Notes: generated from the sequence alone by a model not told the origin. A stretch of DNA of 64,000 bases from Marinilactibacillus psychrotolerans (GCF_900101525.1 NZ_FMZD01000010.1:1-64000), one strand, 5' to 3'. Positions 17,692-26,701 are shown, numbered from the stretch's first letter. Program-made: numbers and translations.

Positions 17692-19098
17692 TTAATCGCT
17701 GGATTTATTAAAATATAAGGTGAAAGTTGTTCCAGCAATGTCTGAATGGACTTCTATTCTACCTTTATAGGAAGCAACGATTGCCTTCACGATTGAAAGC
17801 CCGATTCCATGTACGCCTTTTTTACCAAAGTAAAAGCGGTCAAAGATATGCGGTAAATCTTCTTCGCTTATCGCTTCTCCATCATTATAGATACCTAAAA
17901 TGATGCGGTCACCTTGCTCTTTACAGATGAGTCGAATCGTGTGTTGGGCGTATCTTAGTGCATTCGATAATAGATTCTGGAAAATGCGTTCCAGTTCTCT
18001 TTCGTCGTATTTGTAATAGACTGGTGCTTCTGAAAAATCGTAGATGATCTGAACATTGTTTTGTTCAAAGAGTCGACTATAACGTTCGGCTGTATAAGAC
18101 AAAGTTTCTCTTAAATCATTCGCACTCGTTATCCTATCTGGAGATTTCGATTCCAGCCTGGATAAGAATAATATATCTTCTACTAAGTCACTTAATTTAT
18201 CTGTTTCCGTTTTAATAATATCTGTTCCAGTTTTTTCTTCAACGATACCGTATTCAATACCTTCGGCTGTATTTTTGATAATTTGCAGAGGTGTTCTCAA
18301 TTCATGGGAGGCATTCTGAAAAAAAGCCCGCTGTTCTGTATCATACTGACGTAGCTTAGTTGTTGTCTCATTCATTGCCTGTTTTAGTTCATGTAGTTCC
18401 TGATCGGAAAAATCATCATTAATCGTATCGTATTCTCCTTCTCCAATTCGTTTCGCAAACACTGCTAGACTTCTCATCGGATTAGCGATTCTAAGTGATA
18501 TAAAATAAGTAACCACTAAAGCCAGTATAAGCGCGACTACCATGACACAGACCAGGATGAGATTCAGATAATTTTCCAGATTATATAAATCCGTCATATT
18601 AATAAAATAAGCAGCTGTAGATCCTGCCAGTGCATCATCTTCTGTCAATGTGTAATAATAGAGATTATTATTCCACTCTAAACGCGCATTTTCAACTTCT
18701 TCCAATGAAACGTCTTGATTTTCCAACCCTTCCACAAAATTCAAGGAATCAGTATCCTGCTGAATATTTACTGGAAAATCAGCAGGTAAACGTAATTCAT
18801 AATCCGATCCTATTAGTGCTCTATTTACAGAAACTGCAAACGCCGGATTATTATCTCTCACTATTTCATTAGAACCCATTCCCCCTTTTTCATCATTATC
18901 CATTCTTCCTTCCATAGGAACTCTCTCTATTCCCTGACCGGAAAAGGATAGCAAACCAGTAGCAGTTGTTTCGATATACTGAGTAAACAGCAGATTGAAT
19001 ACAACAATGACAATCACAAATGTCCCAATCATCAAGCTCGATACCATACTGATCAGCTTGAACTGAATACTTTTTTTCTCTGATTTAAACCACTTCAT
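17692..19098 (-). CDS. Sensor histidine kinase
   Basis: The 468-residue protein has a first membrane helix at about 14-38, an extracytoplasmic domain to about 177, a second helix at about 178-201, a HAMP region, a HisKA domain with Asn-Ala-Ser-His265-Glu-Leu-Arg-Thr-Pro, and a HATPase domain with Asn-Leu-Leu-Ser-Asn-Ala-Leu-Arg-Tyr (N box) and Gly-Ile-Gly-Leu-Ser-Ile-Val. I start at the ATG at 19098, which overlaps the response regulator stop as ATGA and has AAGGAG upstream; a longer frame exists. The external domain is acidic and unlike a PAS domain by eye. It is probably co-transcribed with the regulator and lies directly upstream of the VTC/DUF4956/beta-helix block. The signal is unknown. 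Confidence 0.93.
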   Translation of the reverse strand: MKWFKSEKKSIQFKLISMVSSLMIGTFVIVIVVFNLLFTQYIETTATGLLSFSGQGIERVPMEGRMDNDEKGGMGSNEIVRDNNPAFAVSVNRALIGSDYELRLPADFPVNIQQDTDSLNFVEGLENQDVSLEEVENARLEWNNNLYYYTLTEDDALAGSTAAYFINMTDLYNLENYLNLILVCVMVVALILALVVTYFISLRIANPMRSLAVFAKRIGEGEYDTINDDFSDQELHELKQAMNETTTKLRQYDTEQRAFFQNASHELRTPLQIIKNTAEGIEYGIVEEKTGTDIIKTETDKLSDLVEDILFLSRLESKSPDRITSANDLRETLSYTAERYSRLFEQNNVQIIYDFSEAPVYYKYDERELERIFQNLLSNALRYAQHTIRLICKEQGDRIILGIYNDGEAISEEDLPHIFDRFYFGKKGVHGIGLSIVKAIVASYKGRIEVHSDIAGTTFTLYFNKSSD

Positions 19099-19790
19099 TT
19101 TTCTATCTCCTTCAAATGAAAACCAAAACCCCAAACAGTTTGGATTTTTACTGAAGCATCTGCTATTTTCTTTCTCAATCTCCTAATTGTGTCGTCACAT
19201 GCTCGTGTTTCAATATCTTTTCCGTATCCCCATATTGCATCAAGCAACTCTTCACGCGAAACTGCTCTATCTTTATTCTTCATTAAGTATAAAAAGACAT
19301 TATATTCATTAGGGGTTAATTCGATTGTTTCATTACCAACCGTAACTTTCATGGATCTGTGATCTAATAAAATGTTTCCAAGTTTATAGGTTTCCTGATC
19401 TGTTCCGTTCTGGTTTTCCTTATCCATTTTGATTCTTCTTAACATCGCTTTAACTCTCATGTTCAACGCTATAGCACTGAATGGTTTTGTGAAATAGTCA
19501 TCGCTTCCCAAATTGATTCCTGTTGCATAATCTAAATCGCTATCTTTGGCAGTCAGGAGAATAATTGGTACTGAACTAACTTCTCGAATATTTCTAGTAA
19601 TATCAAATCCACTTGATCCTGGCATCATCACATCTAAAATGACTAAATCTGACTCCTTTTCTTGAAAAGCTTCAAACAATAAATCTCCATTCTCAAAGTC
19701 TTTCACTTCATATCCTTCACTCTCTAAAAAAGATCTGACTGTTTTTCTGATTGTTTCTTCATCTTCTGCTATATAAATTAATTCCGGCAC
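19095..19790 (-). CDS. OmpR-family response regulator
   Basis: The receiver domain (about 1-118) has Glu-Asp-Glu for metal binding, the phosphoacceptor Asp53 in Ile-Leu-Asp-Val-Met-Met-Pro-Gly, Leu-Thr-Ala-Lys and the conserved Lys in Tyr-Phe-Thr-Lys-Pro-Phe. The C-terminal winged-helix DNA-binding domain ends in Val-Trp-Gly-Phe-Gly-Phe-His-Leu. Two GTG starts are possible. I prefer 19790, which has AGGGGTGG a few bases upstream, over 19799, which has almost no site. It overlaps the kinase gene by four bases. A likely target is the neighbouring VTC operon. That link rests only on position. Confidence 0.93.
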   Translation of the reverse strand: MPELIYIAEDEETIRKTVRSFLESEGYEVKDFENGDLLFEAFQEKESDLVILDVMMPGSSGFDITRNIREVSSVPIILLTAKDSDLDYATGINLGSDDYFTKPFSAIALNMRVKAMLRRIKMDKENQNGTDQETYKLGNILLDHRSMKVTVGNETIELTPNEYNVFLYLMKNKDRAVSREELLDAIWGYGKDIETRACDDTIRRLRKKIADASVKIQTVWGFGFHLKEIEK

Positions 19791-19881
19791 ACTACCCACC
19801 CCTATTCTATTTACAGTATACTAGAGAATCCCTGGAAAATTCACGCCAAAGTGTGGCAATCCTGACAGAATTTTACAGAAA

Positions 19882-19925
19882 AACACTTCGGATGACTAAG
19901 AATCAACTTAGTCATCCGAAGTGTT
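19882..19925 (-). terminator. Perfect 19-bp hairpin terminator
   Basis: Arms 19882-19900 and 19907-19925 match perfectly with a six-base loop. On the minus strand the stem is followed by TTTTTCTG. It lies after the stop of the FabK-like gene and before the response regulator gene. Confidence 0.9.
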
Positions 19926-19956
19926 CAAACTAACATTTTGTTTTATTTATTTCTTT

Positions 19957-20889
19957 TTAATACGAAACTTTCAAATTAGAAACAAGCTCTTCTGCCGAGC
20001 TGAATAACGACTCAATAATTTGTTTTGCAGGACGAATTTCTTTTACCATACCTGTTATTTGTCCAGCCATAACTGATCCGTTTTCTACGTCCCCTTCATA
20101 GACAGCTTTACTTAATGATCCCAACGCGATCGCTTCAATTTCTTCCCGTGGGGCGTTACGTTCTTCTAGTTCTATGAATTTAGTCAACATTTTATTTTTG
20201 ATTGAACGAACAGGTGCACCATTTCTTCTTCCTGTTACAACAGTTGCTGTATCATTAGCTTCTAATACCGCTTGTTTGAAAGACAGCGGTACAGGACACT
20301 CTTCAGCAGATAAGAACAAAGTTCCAACTTGCACGCCTTGGGCACCCAACGCATACATTGCTGCGACGCTGCGGCCATCGCCTACACCACCAGCTCCGAT
20401 AACTGGAATATTGACTGCAGAAACAACTTGAGGAACCAAGCACATTGTAGTCGTTTCTCCAACATGTCCCCCGGCTTCAGTTCCCTCAGCAACGACAGCA
20501 TCTGCTCCTAATTCTTCCATTTTCATAGCCAGCTTAACAGATGGTACGACTGGAATAACTTTTACATTATTTTCTTTAAAGGCTGGCATAAACCGTTTAG
20601 GCGTTCCAGCTCCAGTAGTTACGACTTTTACGCCTTCTTCGATCAAGACGTCCACTAATTCCCCGCAATTTTCCATCATCAACATCAAATTAACTGCAAA
20701 TGTCTTATCTGTCATAGCTTTACATTTTCTGATTTCTTCTCTAAGTTGATCGGCTGTCATTCCGCCGGAAGCAATAATACCTAACCCACCTGCATTCGAT
20801 ACAGCTGCTGCTAGATCAGCTGTTGCAATACGTGCCATGGCTCCTTGAAAAATGGGATAGTCAATTCCTAATAATTTACAAATACTCAT
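19957..20889 (-). CDS. Nitronate monooxygenase/FabK-family flavoprotein
   Basis: The 310-residue protein is a TIM-barrel FMN enzyme of the 2-nitropropane dioxygenase superfamily. It has Pro-Ile-Phe-Gln-Gly-Ala-Met-Ala at the N-terminus, Gly-Gly-Leu-Gly-Ile-Ile, Val-Val-Thr-Thr-Gly-Ala-Gly, Ala-Glu-Gly-Thr-Glu-Ala-Gly-Gly-His-Val, Gly-Ala-Gly-Gly-Val-Gly-Asp-Gly and Gly-Ala-Gln-Gly-Val-Gln-Val-Gly-Thr. It resembles FabK enoyl-ACP reductase along its length, but no fatty-acid gene is near. It is the last of three genes with a CoA transferase and an OFA transporter, which suggests a role in that pathway rather than lipid synthesis. AAGGAG precedes the ATG. The substrate is open. Confidence 0.8.
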   Translation of the reverse strand: MSICKLLGIDYPIFQGAMARIATADLAAAVSNAGGLGIIASGGMTADQLREEIRKCKAMTDKTFAVNLMLMMENCGELVDVLIEEGVKVVTTGAGTPKRFMPAFKENNVKVIPVVPSVKLAMKMEELGADAVVAEGTEAGGHVGETTTMCLVPQVVSAVNIPVIGAGGVGDGRSVAAMYALGAQGVQVGTLFLSAEECPVPLSFKQAVLEANDTATVVTGRRNGAPVRSIKNKMLTKFIELEERNAPREEIEAIALGSLSKAVYEGDVENGSVMAGQITGMVKEIRPAKQIIESLFSSAEELVSNLKVSY

Positions 20890-20917
20890 GATTCATTCTC
20901 TCCTTATTTATATATAT

Positions 20918-22147
20918 TTAAGCTTGGGATAAAGCCATGCTCTTTCTTTTTCTGAACATATAAAAGATATTTAATGCTAATCCACCTAGAGCTACAGCAA
21001 TCGCTACATAGAATGCTTTTGTAAAATCTCCGTTAGCTGATGCCGCCATTCCAGCTGCAATTTTTGGTGCGAAGTAAGCTGATACAGAATAGCCGATAAA
21101 GACAATTCCATAATTAACACCTTGGAATTTCGGTCCAAAATTCTCCATAACAAGTGAGGGAAAAACACCCATAACGCCACCAAAGCACAATCCTAATCCT
21201 ATTATTCCAATTGTAAATCCAACTGTTGAGCGAACAAAAATTAAAATAAAGAATGTAATTACAATGACACTATACATAACATTAATCGTATTTGAACGAC
21301 CAATTTTATCTGAAACTGCTCCCCATATCACACGTCCTAAGGTATTGCTTAGGGAATATAGACTTACATATCCTGCTGCTACTGCTGCAGTTAGCCCAAA
21401 CATACTTTGTCCAATTGGTGAAGCATTTGAAGCAATCATAAGTCCAGAGAATGCACCCATAGCCAACATAAACAGAATTAAGTAGAAATTGACAGATTGA
21501 AGCATTTCTTTCCAGTTCTTATTCTCTATTGCTGGTGGAACTGATCCAGTCTTGACCGAAGCCCTTGAAGCAGGAACATAATCCTTGGGAGCGGCTTTTA
21601 TAAATAAGCTACAGATGAAGCTGATTGCGACATATACTATTCCCATGTAGATAAAAGCTTGGCTTACACCCATACTTTGAATCAAATTGTTCGCGATTGG
21701 AGCTGCGATGATTGCAGCTCCACCCATTCCGGCCGTAATCAGTCCTGATGCTAGACCGCGCTTGTCAGGGAATAAACGCATCGTATTGTTTAAACATCCT
21801 GAATAAGCAAATCCTTGTCCGATTCCTCCTAATATTCCATAATAGAAATATAGTTGCCATAAGCTTGTTGCCGTTCCAGCCAAAGCAAAACCAGATCCAA
21901 ACAAAATCCCTCCTGCCATGATACTCCATTTTGACCAACCTTTATCTGTCAAAAATCCACCTAATATCATGGGAATTGGCCCGACTGCTGCATTGATTGC
22001 AAAAGCCACCATAACGTTTTCCATTGTCCAACCTGTTTCGGCTGAAAGCGGTCCAGCAAAAATACTAAATGCATAAATCGCTCCTGTACACATCAGTATC
22101 CCCATAGAGCTGACTAAAACAGCCCACCTATTTAATGTCTTATGCAT
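20918..22147 (-). CDS. MFS transporter, oxalate/formate antiporter (OFA) family
   Basis: About twelve membrane segments are spread over 409 residues. The N-terminal Gly-Ala-Ile-Tyr-Ala-Phe-Ser-Ile-Phe and Gly-Gly-Ile-Gly-Gln-Gly-Phe-Ala-Tyr-Ser are typical of OFA transporters, which exchange small mono- or dicarboxylates. I use the ATG at 22147, which has AAGGAG 8 bases upstream and overlaps the CoA transferase stop by 8 bases. The upstream extension has no site. Coupling to a CoA transferase gene suggests import of an organic acid that is then activated to its CoA ester. The actual acid is unknown. Confidence 0.88.
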   Translation of the reverse strand: MHKTLNRWAVLVSSMGILMCTGAIYAFSIFAGPLSAETGWTMENVMVAFAINAAVGPIPMILGGFLTDKGWSKWSIMAGGILFGSGFALAGTATSLWQLYFYYGILGGIGQGFAYSGCLNNTMRLFPDKRGLASGLITAGMGGAAIIAAPIANNLIQSMGVSQAFIYMGIVYVAISFICSLFIKAAPKDYVPASRASVKTGSVPPAIENKNWKEMLQSVNFYLILFMLAMGAFSGLMIASNASPIGQSMFGLTAAVAAGYVSLYSLSNTLGRVIWGAVSDKIGRSNTINVMYSVIVITFFILIFVRSTVGFTIGIIGLGLCFGGVMGVFPSLVMENFGPKFQGVNYGIVFIGYSVSAYFAPKIAAGMAASANGDFTKAFYVAIAVALGGLALNIFYMFRKRKSMALSQA

Positions 22148-23732
22148 GAATAATCTCCTTTTCATCTTTATTTACATTTGTAACAATATCTTTTAATTTC
22201 CCCCAATGTTCTTCGAACATTTTTGGGTCCATTTCTTTCAGGTTGTCACTAATTACTGGTTCAAAATCCATTTGATTTAAAATATCTTTTTCAAGATCTA
22301 TGCCTGGGGCAATTTCGATTAGACGCATTTTCCCGTTTTCCAAATCGAAAACAGCACGCTCTGTGACATATAATACTTCTTGTTCAATCTCTGAAGCATA
22401 TTGCCCACTGAAGGTTACTTGTTCTACGTCTTGTACGAATTTTTTCGCTTTCCCTTCTTGCAGAATGTTCAGTTTTCCATCTTTCACTTCTTCTTTTAAT
22501 CCGCCAGCTGTAAACGTACCTGCAAAGACTAGTTTTTTAGCAGCTTGTGAGATATTGATAAATCCACCACATCCAGAAACTCTGTTACCGAATTTTGAAA
22601 CATTTACATTCCCATATTGATCTGTTTGGGCTAATCCAAGAACAGATAAATCCAATCCGCCTCCATCATAATAATCAAACTGGGCATGGTGATCGACGAT
22701 TGCTTCACTATTATAAGCATGGCCAAAATCTTTAAGACCTGCGGGGATTCCGCCAACTGATCCTGCTTCAGTCGTTAAATTCAGTTTATCGCTGATCCCT
22801 TCTTCTGCTGCGACAATGGACACATTAACTGGAATACCTACTCCTAGATTTAAGACAGCTTCTTGTTTCAATTCTGCAGCTGCTCGTCTTCCAATAACTT
22901 TTCTAGCATCTAATGGTAACGGTTCAACAGAATCCAACGGTACTTTTATTTGTCCAGAAAATGCTGGATTATATTGCGTATTTTCAGTTTGGAAGTGGTT
23001 TTCTGGTTTGGAGACTACTATATAATCAATTAGTATTCCAGGAACCTTTACTTCTTTTGCATTAAGTGTTTCAGCAGCAGCAACGGATTCAACTTGGGCA
23101 ATTACAATTCCACCTGAATTTTTAACTGCTTGTGCAACTGGAAGAACTTCCATATGTAGTCCTTCTTTTTCAAGTGTTAAATTACCTTTTTCATCCGCAA
23201 CGGTTCCTCTAATCAATCCTACATTGATTGGAAATGTTGGGTAAAACAGCCATTCTTCTCCTTCTATTTTAATCAATTTTACAATCTCTTCAGTGGTGCA
23301 CTCTGAGATTTTCCCACCTTCTAAACGTGGGTCTACAAATGTTCTCATACCAACTTTAGTGATGAGCCCCGGTCGTTTTGCTGCAATTTCACGATATAAC
23401 TGAGCAATAACCCCTTGAGGTAGATTATAAGCCTCACATTTATTCTCCATAATCAATTCACTGATTTTTGGAGAAGCTGAGACAATTCCCCCAATCCAAC
23501 GCTTAATCAGACCTTCATGTGCTAAATGGCTCATACCTTTTTCTCGGCGATCCCCTACAGCGCTAGCATGGATCATTGTTAAATTCTTTGGATGACCTTC
23601 ATTTATAAATCGCTCTTCAATTGAAATAGCCATTTCTTCATTCACACAAGCTAGACCAAATCCAGTCAACGCTACTGTACTATTGTCTTTTATCAATTTT
23701 GCTGCTTGTTCTGCGGTAATAATTTTTGACAT
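22140..23732 (-). CDS. Acyl-CoA:acetate/ketoacid-type CoA transferase (fused A and B domains)
   Basis: The 530-residue protein fuses both CoA-transferase family I domains. The N-terminal half contains Gly-Phe-Gly-Leu-Ala (about 20-25), and the C-terminal half has Asn-Leu-Gly-Val-Gly-Ile-Pro followed by Thr-Thr-Glu-Ala-Gly-Ser-Val-Gly-Gly, where the Glu forms the CoA thioester in YdiF and propionate CoA-transferase. It moves CoA between carboxylic acids. I use the ATG at 23732 with AAGGAG 7 bases upstream; an ATG six bases earlier is too close to the site. It is the first gene of an operon with the OFA transporter and FabK-like protein, divergent from a LysR gene. Confidence 0.9.
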   Translation of the reverse strand: MSKIITAEQAAKLIKDNSTVALTGFGLACVNEEMAISIEERFINEGHPKNLTMIHASAVGDRREKGMSHLAHEGLIKRWIGGIVSASPKISELIMENKCEAYNLPQGVIAQLYREIAAKRPGLITKVGMRTFVDPRLEGGKISECTTEEIVKLIKIEGEEWLFYPTFPINVGLIRGTVADEKGNLTLEKEGLHMEVLPVAQAVKNSGGIVIAQVESVAAAETLNAKEVKVPGILIDYIVVSKPENHFQTENTQYNPAFSGQIKVPLDSVEPLPLDARKVIGRRAAAELKQEAVLNLGVGIPVNVSIVAAEEGISDKLNLTTEAGSVGGIPAGLKDFGHAYNSEAIVDHHAQFDYYDGGGLDLSVLGLAQTDQYGNVNVSKFGNRVSGCGGFINISQAAKKLVFAGTFTAGGLKEEVKDGKLNILQEGKAKKFVQDVEQVTFSGQYASEIEQEVLYVTERAVFDLENGKMRLIEIAPGIDLEKDILNQMDFEPVISDNLKEMDPKMFEEHWGKLKDIVTNVNKDEKEIIHA

Positions 23733-24193
23733 TTCCATTCTCCTTTGTTAATATTTTCACTAATAATATTAAAGAATAATGCTTACTCTAAATTTTTATT
23801 CATGAAATATATGTTTATTTATAGATGTTTCTTAATATCTATTTAAAAAATCACAATAACAGCTCTACTAATTTGCTCACTTATTAACTTTCTGATCACA
23901 AAGAAAATTATATCGGTTTCAGAGCATAAAATAAAATTCTAATTTATCTATATATTCCATAACCAAAAAGTTATATAATAAATTCACAATATATAAATGC
24001 TTAAAATATTTATCTTGAAAAAGTATTTTTAAAAGGGCCAGTTTTTTGGCTAATTATTTTTTTCAGAATAAATTTGGTAAAAAAATAAACGTTTCAATTA
24101 AAAAAACGTTGTCATTATAGAATTATCTAGACATTTCATACTTAATTAGTTACTATCTGAGTAGGGAAGAAGTTCATATAAAGGAATGAAAAA
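23733..24193. promoter_or_regulatory. Divergent regulatory region of the CoA-transferase operon and LysR gene
   Basis: This AT-rich region holds no gene. It should carry both promoters. An inverted repeat ACGTTT-N9-AAACGT lies at 24089-24109, about 85 bases before the LysR start, and is a reasonable LysR-type operator. The exact site is inference. Confidence 0.45.
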
Positions 24194-25120
24194 ATGATGG
24201 ATTCAGAAACAATGATTTTATACTTAGAAACACTTATACAGGAAAAAACATTTACTCAAGCTGCAAAAAAGTTATACATTTCACAACCTTATTTAAGTAA
24301 ATCCATTAGTTCTGTAGAATGTGAATTAAAAACTAAACTCGTTGACCGTAACGCCTCTCCTATTAGGCTGACTTATGCTGGAGAACGTTACCTATACCAT
24401 TTAAGAAAGATTCGAAATCGATATGCCGAAATGGTCAATGAATTATCTTTAGTCTCACAGTTAGATTATGGAAGAATCAGGATAGGTGTACATGCAATTA
24501 TGGGATCCTTTTTACTCCCTTTGATCTTACCCAGCTTTAATTCTAAGTTTCCTGGAGTCAAAATAGAATTAATTGAACAGAATCCTTCACTTTCAGAATC
24601 CGACTTGATTGAAAATAAAATTGATTTATATCTTGGTATGGATCCTGTAACGAATAAAAAACTTGCCTATAATGAACTTACTAGGGATGAATGGTGTATG
24701 ATTGTACCGCAATCCAGTTCACTTTATCAGACTGATAAAACAGAAGTCTGTCGTTTTCCTTTTCCAATTTCAACATTAAATAATGAAAAATATGTGTTGA
24801 CTAGTCACCAATCTGCGATTAGAAAACAAACAGATTTATTTTTCGACAAGCATGATATCAATCCTACTATAGTACTCGAAAGCAACAACATTGGAACCGT
24901 GGCAGCATTAGCCAGACAAGGCATGGGGATCACGTTCCTTCCAAAGAGTGCACTACTTGAAAATGAATCTTTTAAAAATTATACTATTTATGATTTTGAG
25001 ACAAAGGATCTGATGACCACATATTTTATAGCACATCTGAAGAATAAATCCCTATCCGCAAGTGATAAAGCATTCATGGAGAGTGCTCGAGAATCACTTA
25101 TGGATAGCTACATTCTTTAA
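24194..25120 (+). CDS. LysR-family transcriptional regulator
   Basis: The 308-residue protein has an N-terminal winged helix-turn-helix (about 5-65) with Thr-Gln-Ala-Ala-Lys-Lys-Leu-Tyr-Ile-Ser-Gln-Pro-Tyr-Leu-Ser-Lys-Ser-Ile, and a periplasmic-binding-protein-like effector domain after about residue 90 (Arg-Ile-Gly-Val-His-Ala-Ile-Met-Gly-Ser). AAGGA is upstream of a doubled ATG. It is divergent from the CoA transferase operon and probably controls it in response to a small acid. The effector is unknown. Confidence 0.92.
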   Translation: MMDSETMILYLETLIQEKTFTQAAKKLYISQPYLSKSISSVECELKTKLVDRNASPIRLTYAGERYLYHLRKIRNRYAEMVNELSLVSQLDYGRIRIGVHAIMGSFLLPLILPSFNSKFPGVKIELIEQNPSLSESDLIENKIDLYLGMDPVTNKKLAYNELTRDEWCMIVPQSSSLYQTDKTEVCRFPFPISTLNNEKYVLTSHQSAIRKQTDLFFDKHDINPTIVLESNNIGTVAALARQGMGITFLPKSALLENESFKNYTIYDFETKDLMTTYFIAHLKNKSLSASDKAFMESARESLMDSYIL

Positions 25121-25229
25121 ATTTTATATAAAATTAATCATTACTTAATAGTTTTTTATCTAATTATCTCTTAAAAATATGTATACTTCACTTATAGATT
25201 TTAATATTATACGGAGGTTAATTGGGAAT

Positions 25230-25538
25230 ATGGGGTTATTAAATATTGGAAGTTTAGGGTTCGGTTTACTGGCATGGGGGTTACCACTGTTTAATTTGAT
25301 AAATCCAAAAACTAAAGCATCAGAATTCTATTGGGATGCAATATGGAGTTTATCTTCCTGTGGTATTGCTTTATGCTTTCAAATTATTTATACAAATTAT
25401 ATCGTTACAATCGAAGATTGGATTGCATTAATGGATACAGCCCAAACAATGGCCGTCGCTTCTGCTACTCTATTAATTATGACTATTTTATTGAATTTTA
25501 CTGCATTAATTATCCTTAAAAAGAAACAAGTAGAATAG
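25230..25538 (+). CDS. Small conserved-looking membrane protein
   Basis: The 102-residue product has three membrane segments, at about residues 3-20, 36-55 and 72-97. The motifs Gly-Leu-Leu-Asn-Ile-Gly-Ser-Leu-Gly, Trp-Gly-Leu-Pro-Leu-Phe-Asn-Leu and Ile-Glu-Asp-Trp-Ile-Ala-Leu-Met-Asp-Thr look family-like, and I believe similar proteins occur in other Firmicutes, but no function is known to me. The ATG at 25230 gives this N-terminus. GGAGG is 12 bases upstream, which is long, and an in-frame ATG at 25179 has no site. It is a single gene ending in a strong terminator. Confidence 0.7.
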   Translation: MGLLNIGSLGFGLLAWGLPLFNLINPKTKASEFYWDAIWSLSSCGIALCFQIIYTNYIVTIEDWIALMDTAQTMAVASATLLIMTILLNFTALIILKKKQVE

Positions 25539-25540
25539 TA

Positions 25541-25577
25541 AAAAACGGTTCACTTATTTGAAGTGAGCCGTTTTTTT
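25541..25577. terminator. Bidirectional terminator
   Basis: AAAAACGGTTCACTT pairs with AAGTGAGCCGTTTTTTT (one wobble) around a short loop. It has a U-tract on the plus strand and an A-run that becomes a U-tract on the minus strand, so it can serve both converging genes. Confidence 0.85.
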
Positions 25578-25581
25578 ACCA

Positions 25582-25749
25582 TTATTCATTTTTTTGTTCG
25601 CGTTTTTCTAGTAAGCCAATCAGTCGATCCAATTTCACATTTTTCTCCTTTGTTAAACTAACCATATCGTAACAAAGCTTCAGAAAAAAGATAATTGCAG
25701 CAGGAACTGCCAGATATAGTACAATCATGAATAGAGATATAAATATCAT
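25582..25749 (-). CDS. Small membrane protein, 55 residues
   Basis: This gene was found by reading the minus strand. GGGAGG lies about 8 bases before the ATG at 25749. Residues 1-25 form one hydrophobic helix (Ile, Leu, Val, Phe). The remaining thirty residues are charged and heptad-like (Lys-Glu-Lys-Asn-Val-Lys-Leu-Asp-Arg-Leu-Ile-Gly-Leu-Leu-Glu-Lys-Arg), likely a short cytoplasmic coiled coil. It stops just before the shared terminator and is 28 bases downstream of the coaA stop, so it may be expressed with coaA. No family is recognised. Confidence 0.65.
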   Translation of the reverse strand: MIFISLFMIVLYLAVPAAIIFFLKLCYDMVSLTKEKNVKLDRLIGLLEKREQKNE

Positions 25750-25777
25750 GGATTAACCTCCCATAGTTTCTTCTTTT

Positions 25778-26701
25778 TTAGTGCTTTTTCAATAGTAACT
25801 GGTCAATATAATGATCTGTTGTTTTATGGATGATCATGTCCGCTCTGAATCGAGTTGGTAGAATATATTCTTCTAAATTGGTTAAGTTTACATCCTGCCA
25901 AACCTCTTTAGCCATATCAAACGCTTCTTTTCGGTTACCCATGGCTACATCATAATAATAATTGGTAGGATTTTGAAAAGCTGTATCTAATAGTAATCCG
26001 AATCGTTCTAAATACCACTTCTCAATTCTTTCGGGTTCAGCATCTACATAGAAACTGAAATCAAAAAAATCACTAACAAATATTTTTTCATTTGCTGGAA
26101 GCTGTAAAACATTAATTCCTTCAACAATCAAAATATCCGGCTGGTCAATTACTACGTGTTCATCTGGAACGATATCATAAAATTTATGTGAATATACTGG
26201 CACTTCAATATTCCTGTGACCACTTTTGACATCTCCCATAAATGTGATCAACCGTTTCATATCATAGCTTTCAGGAAATCCCTTACGGTCTAAGATATTT
26301 TTTTCTTTTAGCACTTTATTTGGATATAAAAATCCGTCTGTAGTAATCAAGTCTACTTTTCGGTTAGGATACGCACGATCGATCATTGTCTGTAATAACC
26401 TAGCTAATGTACTTTTCCCTACTGCCACACTACCAGCTATGCCAATAATATAAGGATCCTTTTTAGCAGGCTGATTTAATAATGTTTTCATTTCTCGCTG
26501 CCGTTCATCATAATATCTGATGTGCGTATGCAAAACCTGGAGAATTGGTATATAAATTTCTTTAACATCTTTCAAAGAAATTCGGTCATTCAATGAACGC
26601 AGTGATTCCAGTTCTTCATCTGTTAAAGTCAGCCTAGTATGTTCATTCAATTCTTTCCATTCATCTCTTTCAATAATGTAAAATGTATCTGATTCCTGCA
26701 T
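25778..26701 (-). CDS. coaA: Pantothenate kinase (type I)
   Basis: CoaA phosphorylates pantothenate, the first and rate-limiting step of CoA synthesis, in the cytoplasm. The protein has 307 residues, the normal length. It shows the P-loop Gly-Ser-Val-Ala-Val-Gly-Lys-Ser-Thr near residue 90, Thr-Thr-Asp-Gly-Phe-Leu-Tyr-Pro-Asn, Ser-His-x-Tyr-like Pro-Val-Tyr-Ser-His, and Ile-Val-Glu-Gly-Ile-Asn-Val-Leu-Gln, all type I features. GGAGG is upstream of the ATG. It is divergent from the mevalonate operon. Confidence 0.95.
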   Translation of the reverse strand: MQESDTFYIIERDEWKELNEHTRLTLTDEELESLRSLNDRISLKDVKEIYIPILQVLHTHIRYYDERQREMKTLLNQPAKKDPYIIGIAGSVAVGKSTLARLLQTMIDRAYPNRKVDLITTDGFLYPNKVLKEKNILDRKGFPESYDMKRLITFMGDVKSGHRNIEVPVYSHKFYDIVPDEHVVIDQPDILIVEGINVLQLPANEKIFVSDFFDFSFYVDAEPERIEKWYLERFGLLLDTAFQNPTNYYYDVAMGNRKEAFDMAKEVWQDVNLTNLEEYILPTRFRADMIIHKTTDHYIDQLLLKKH

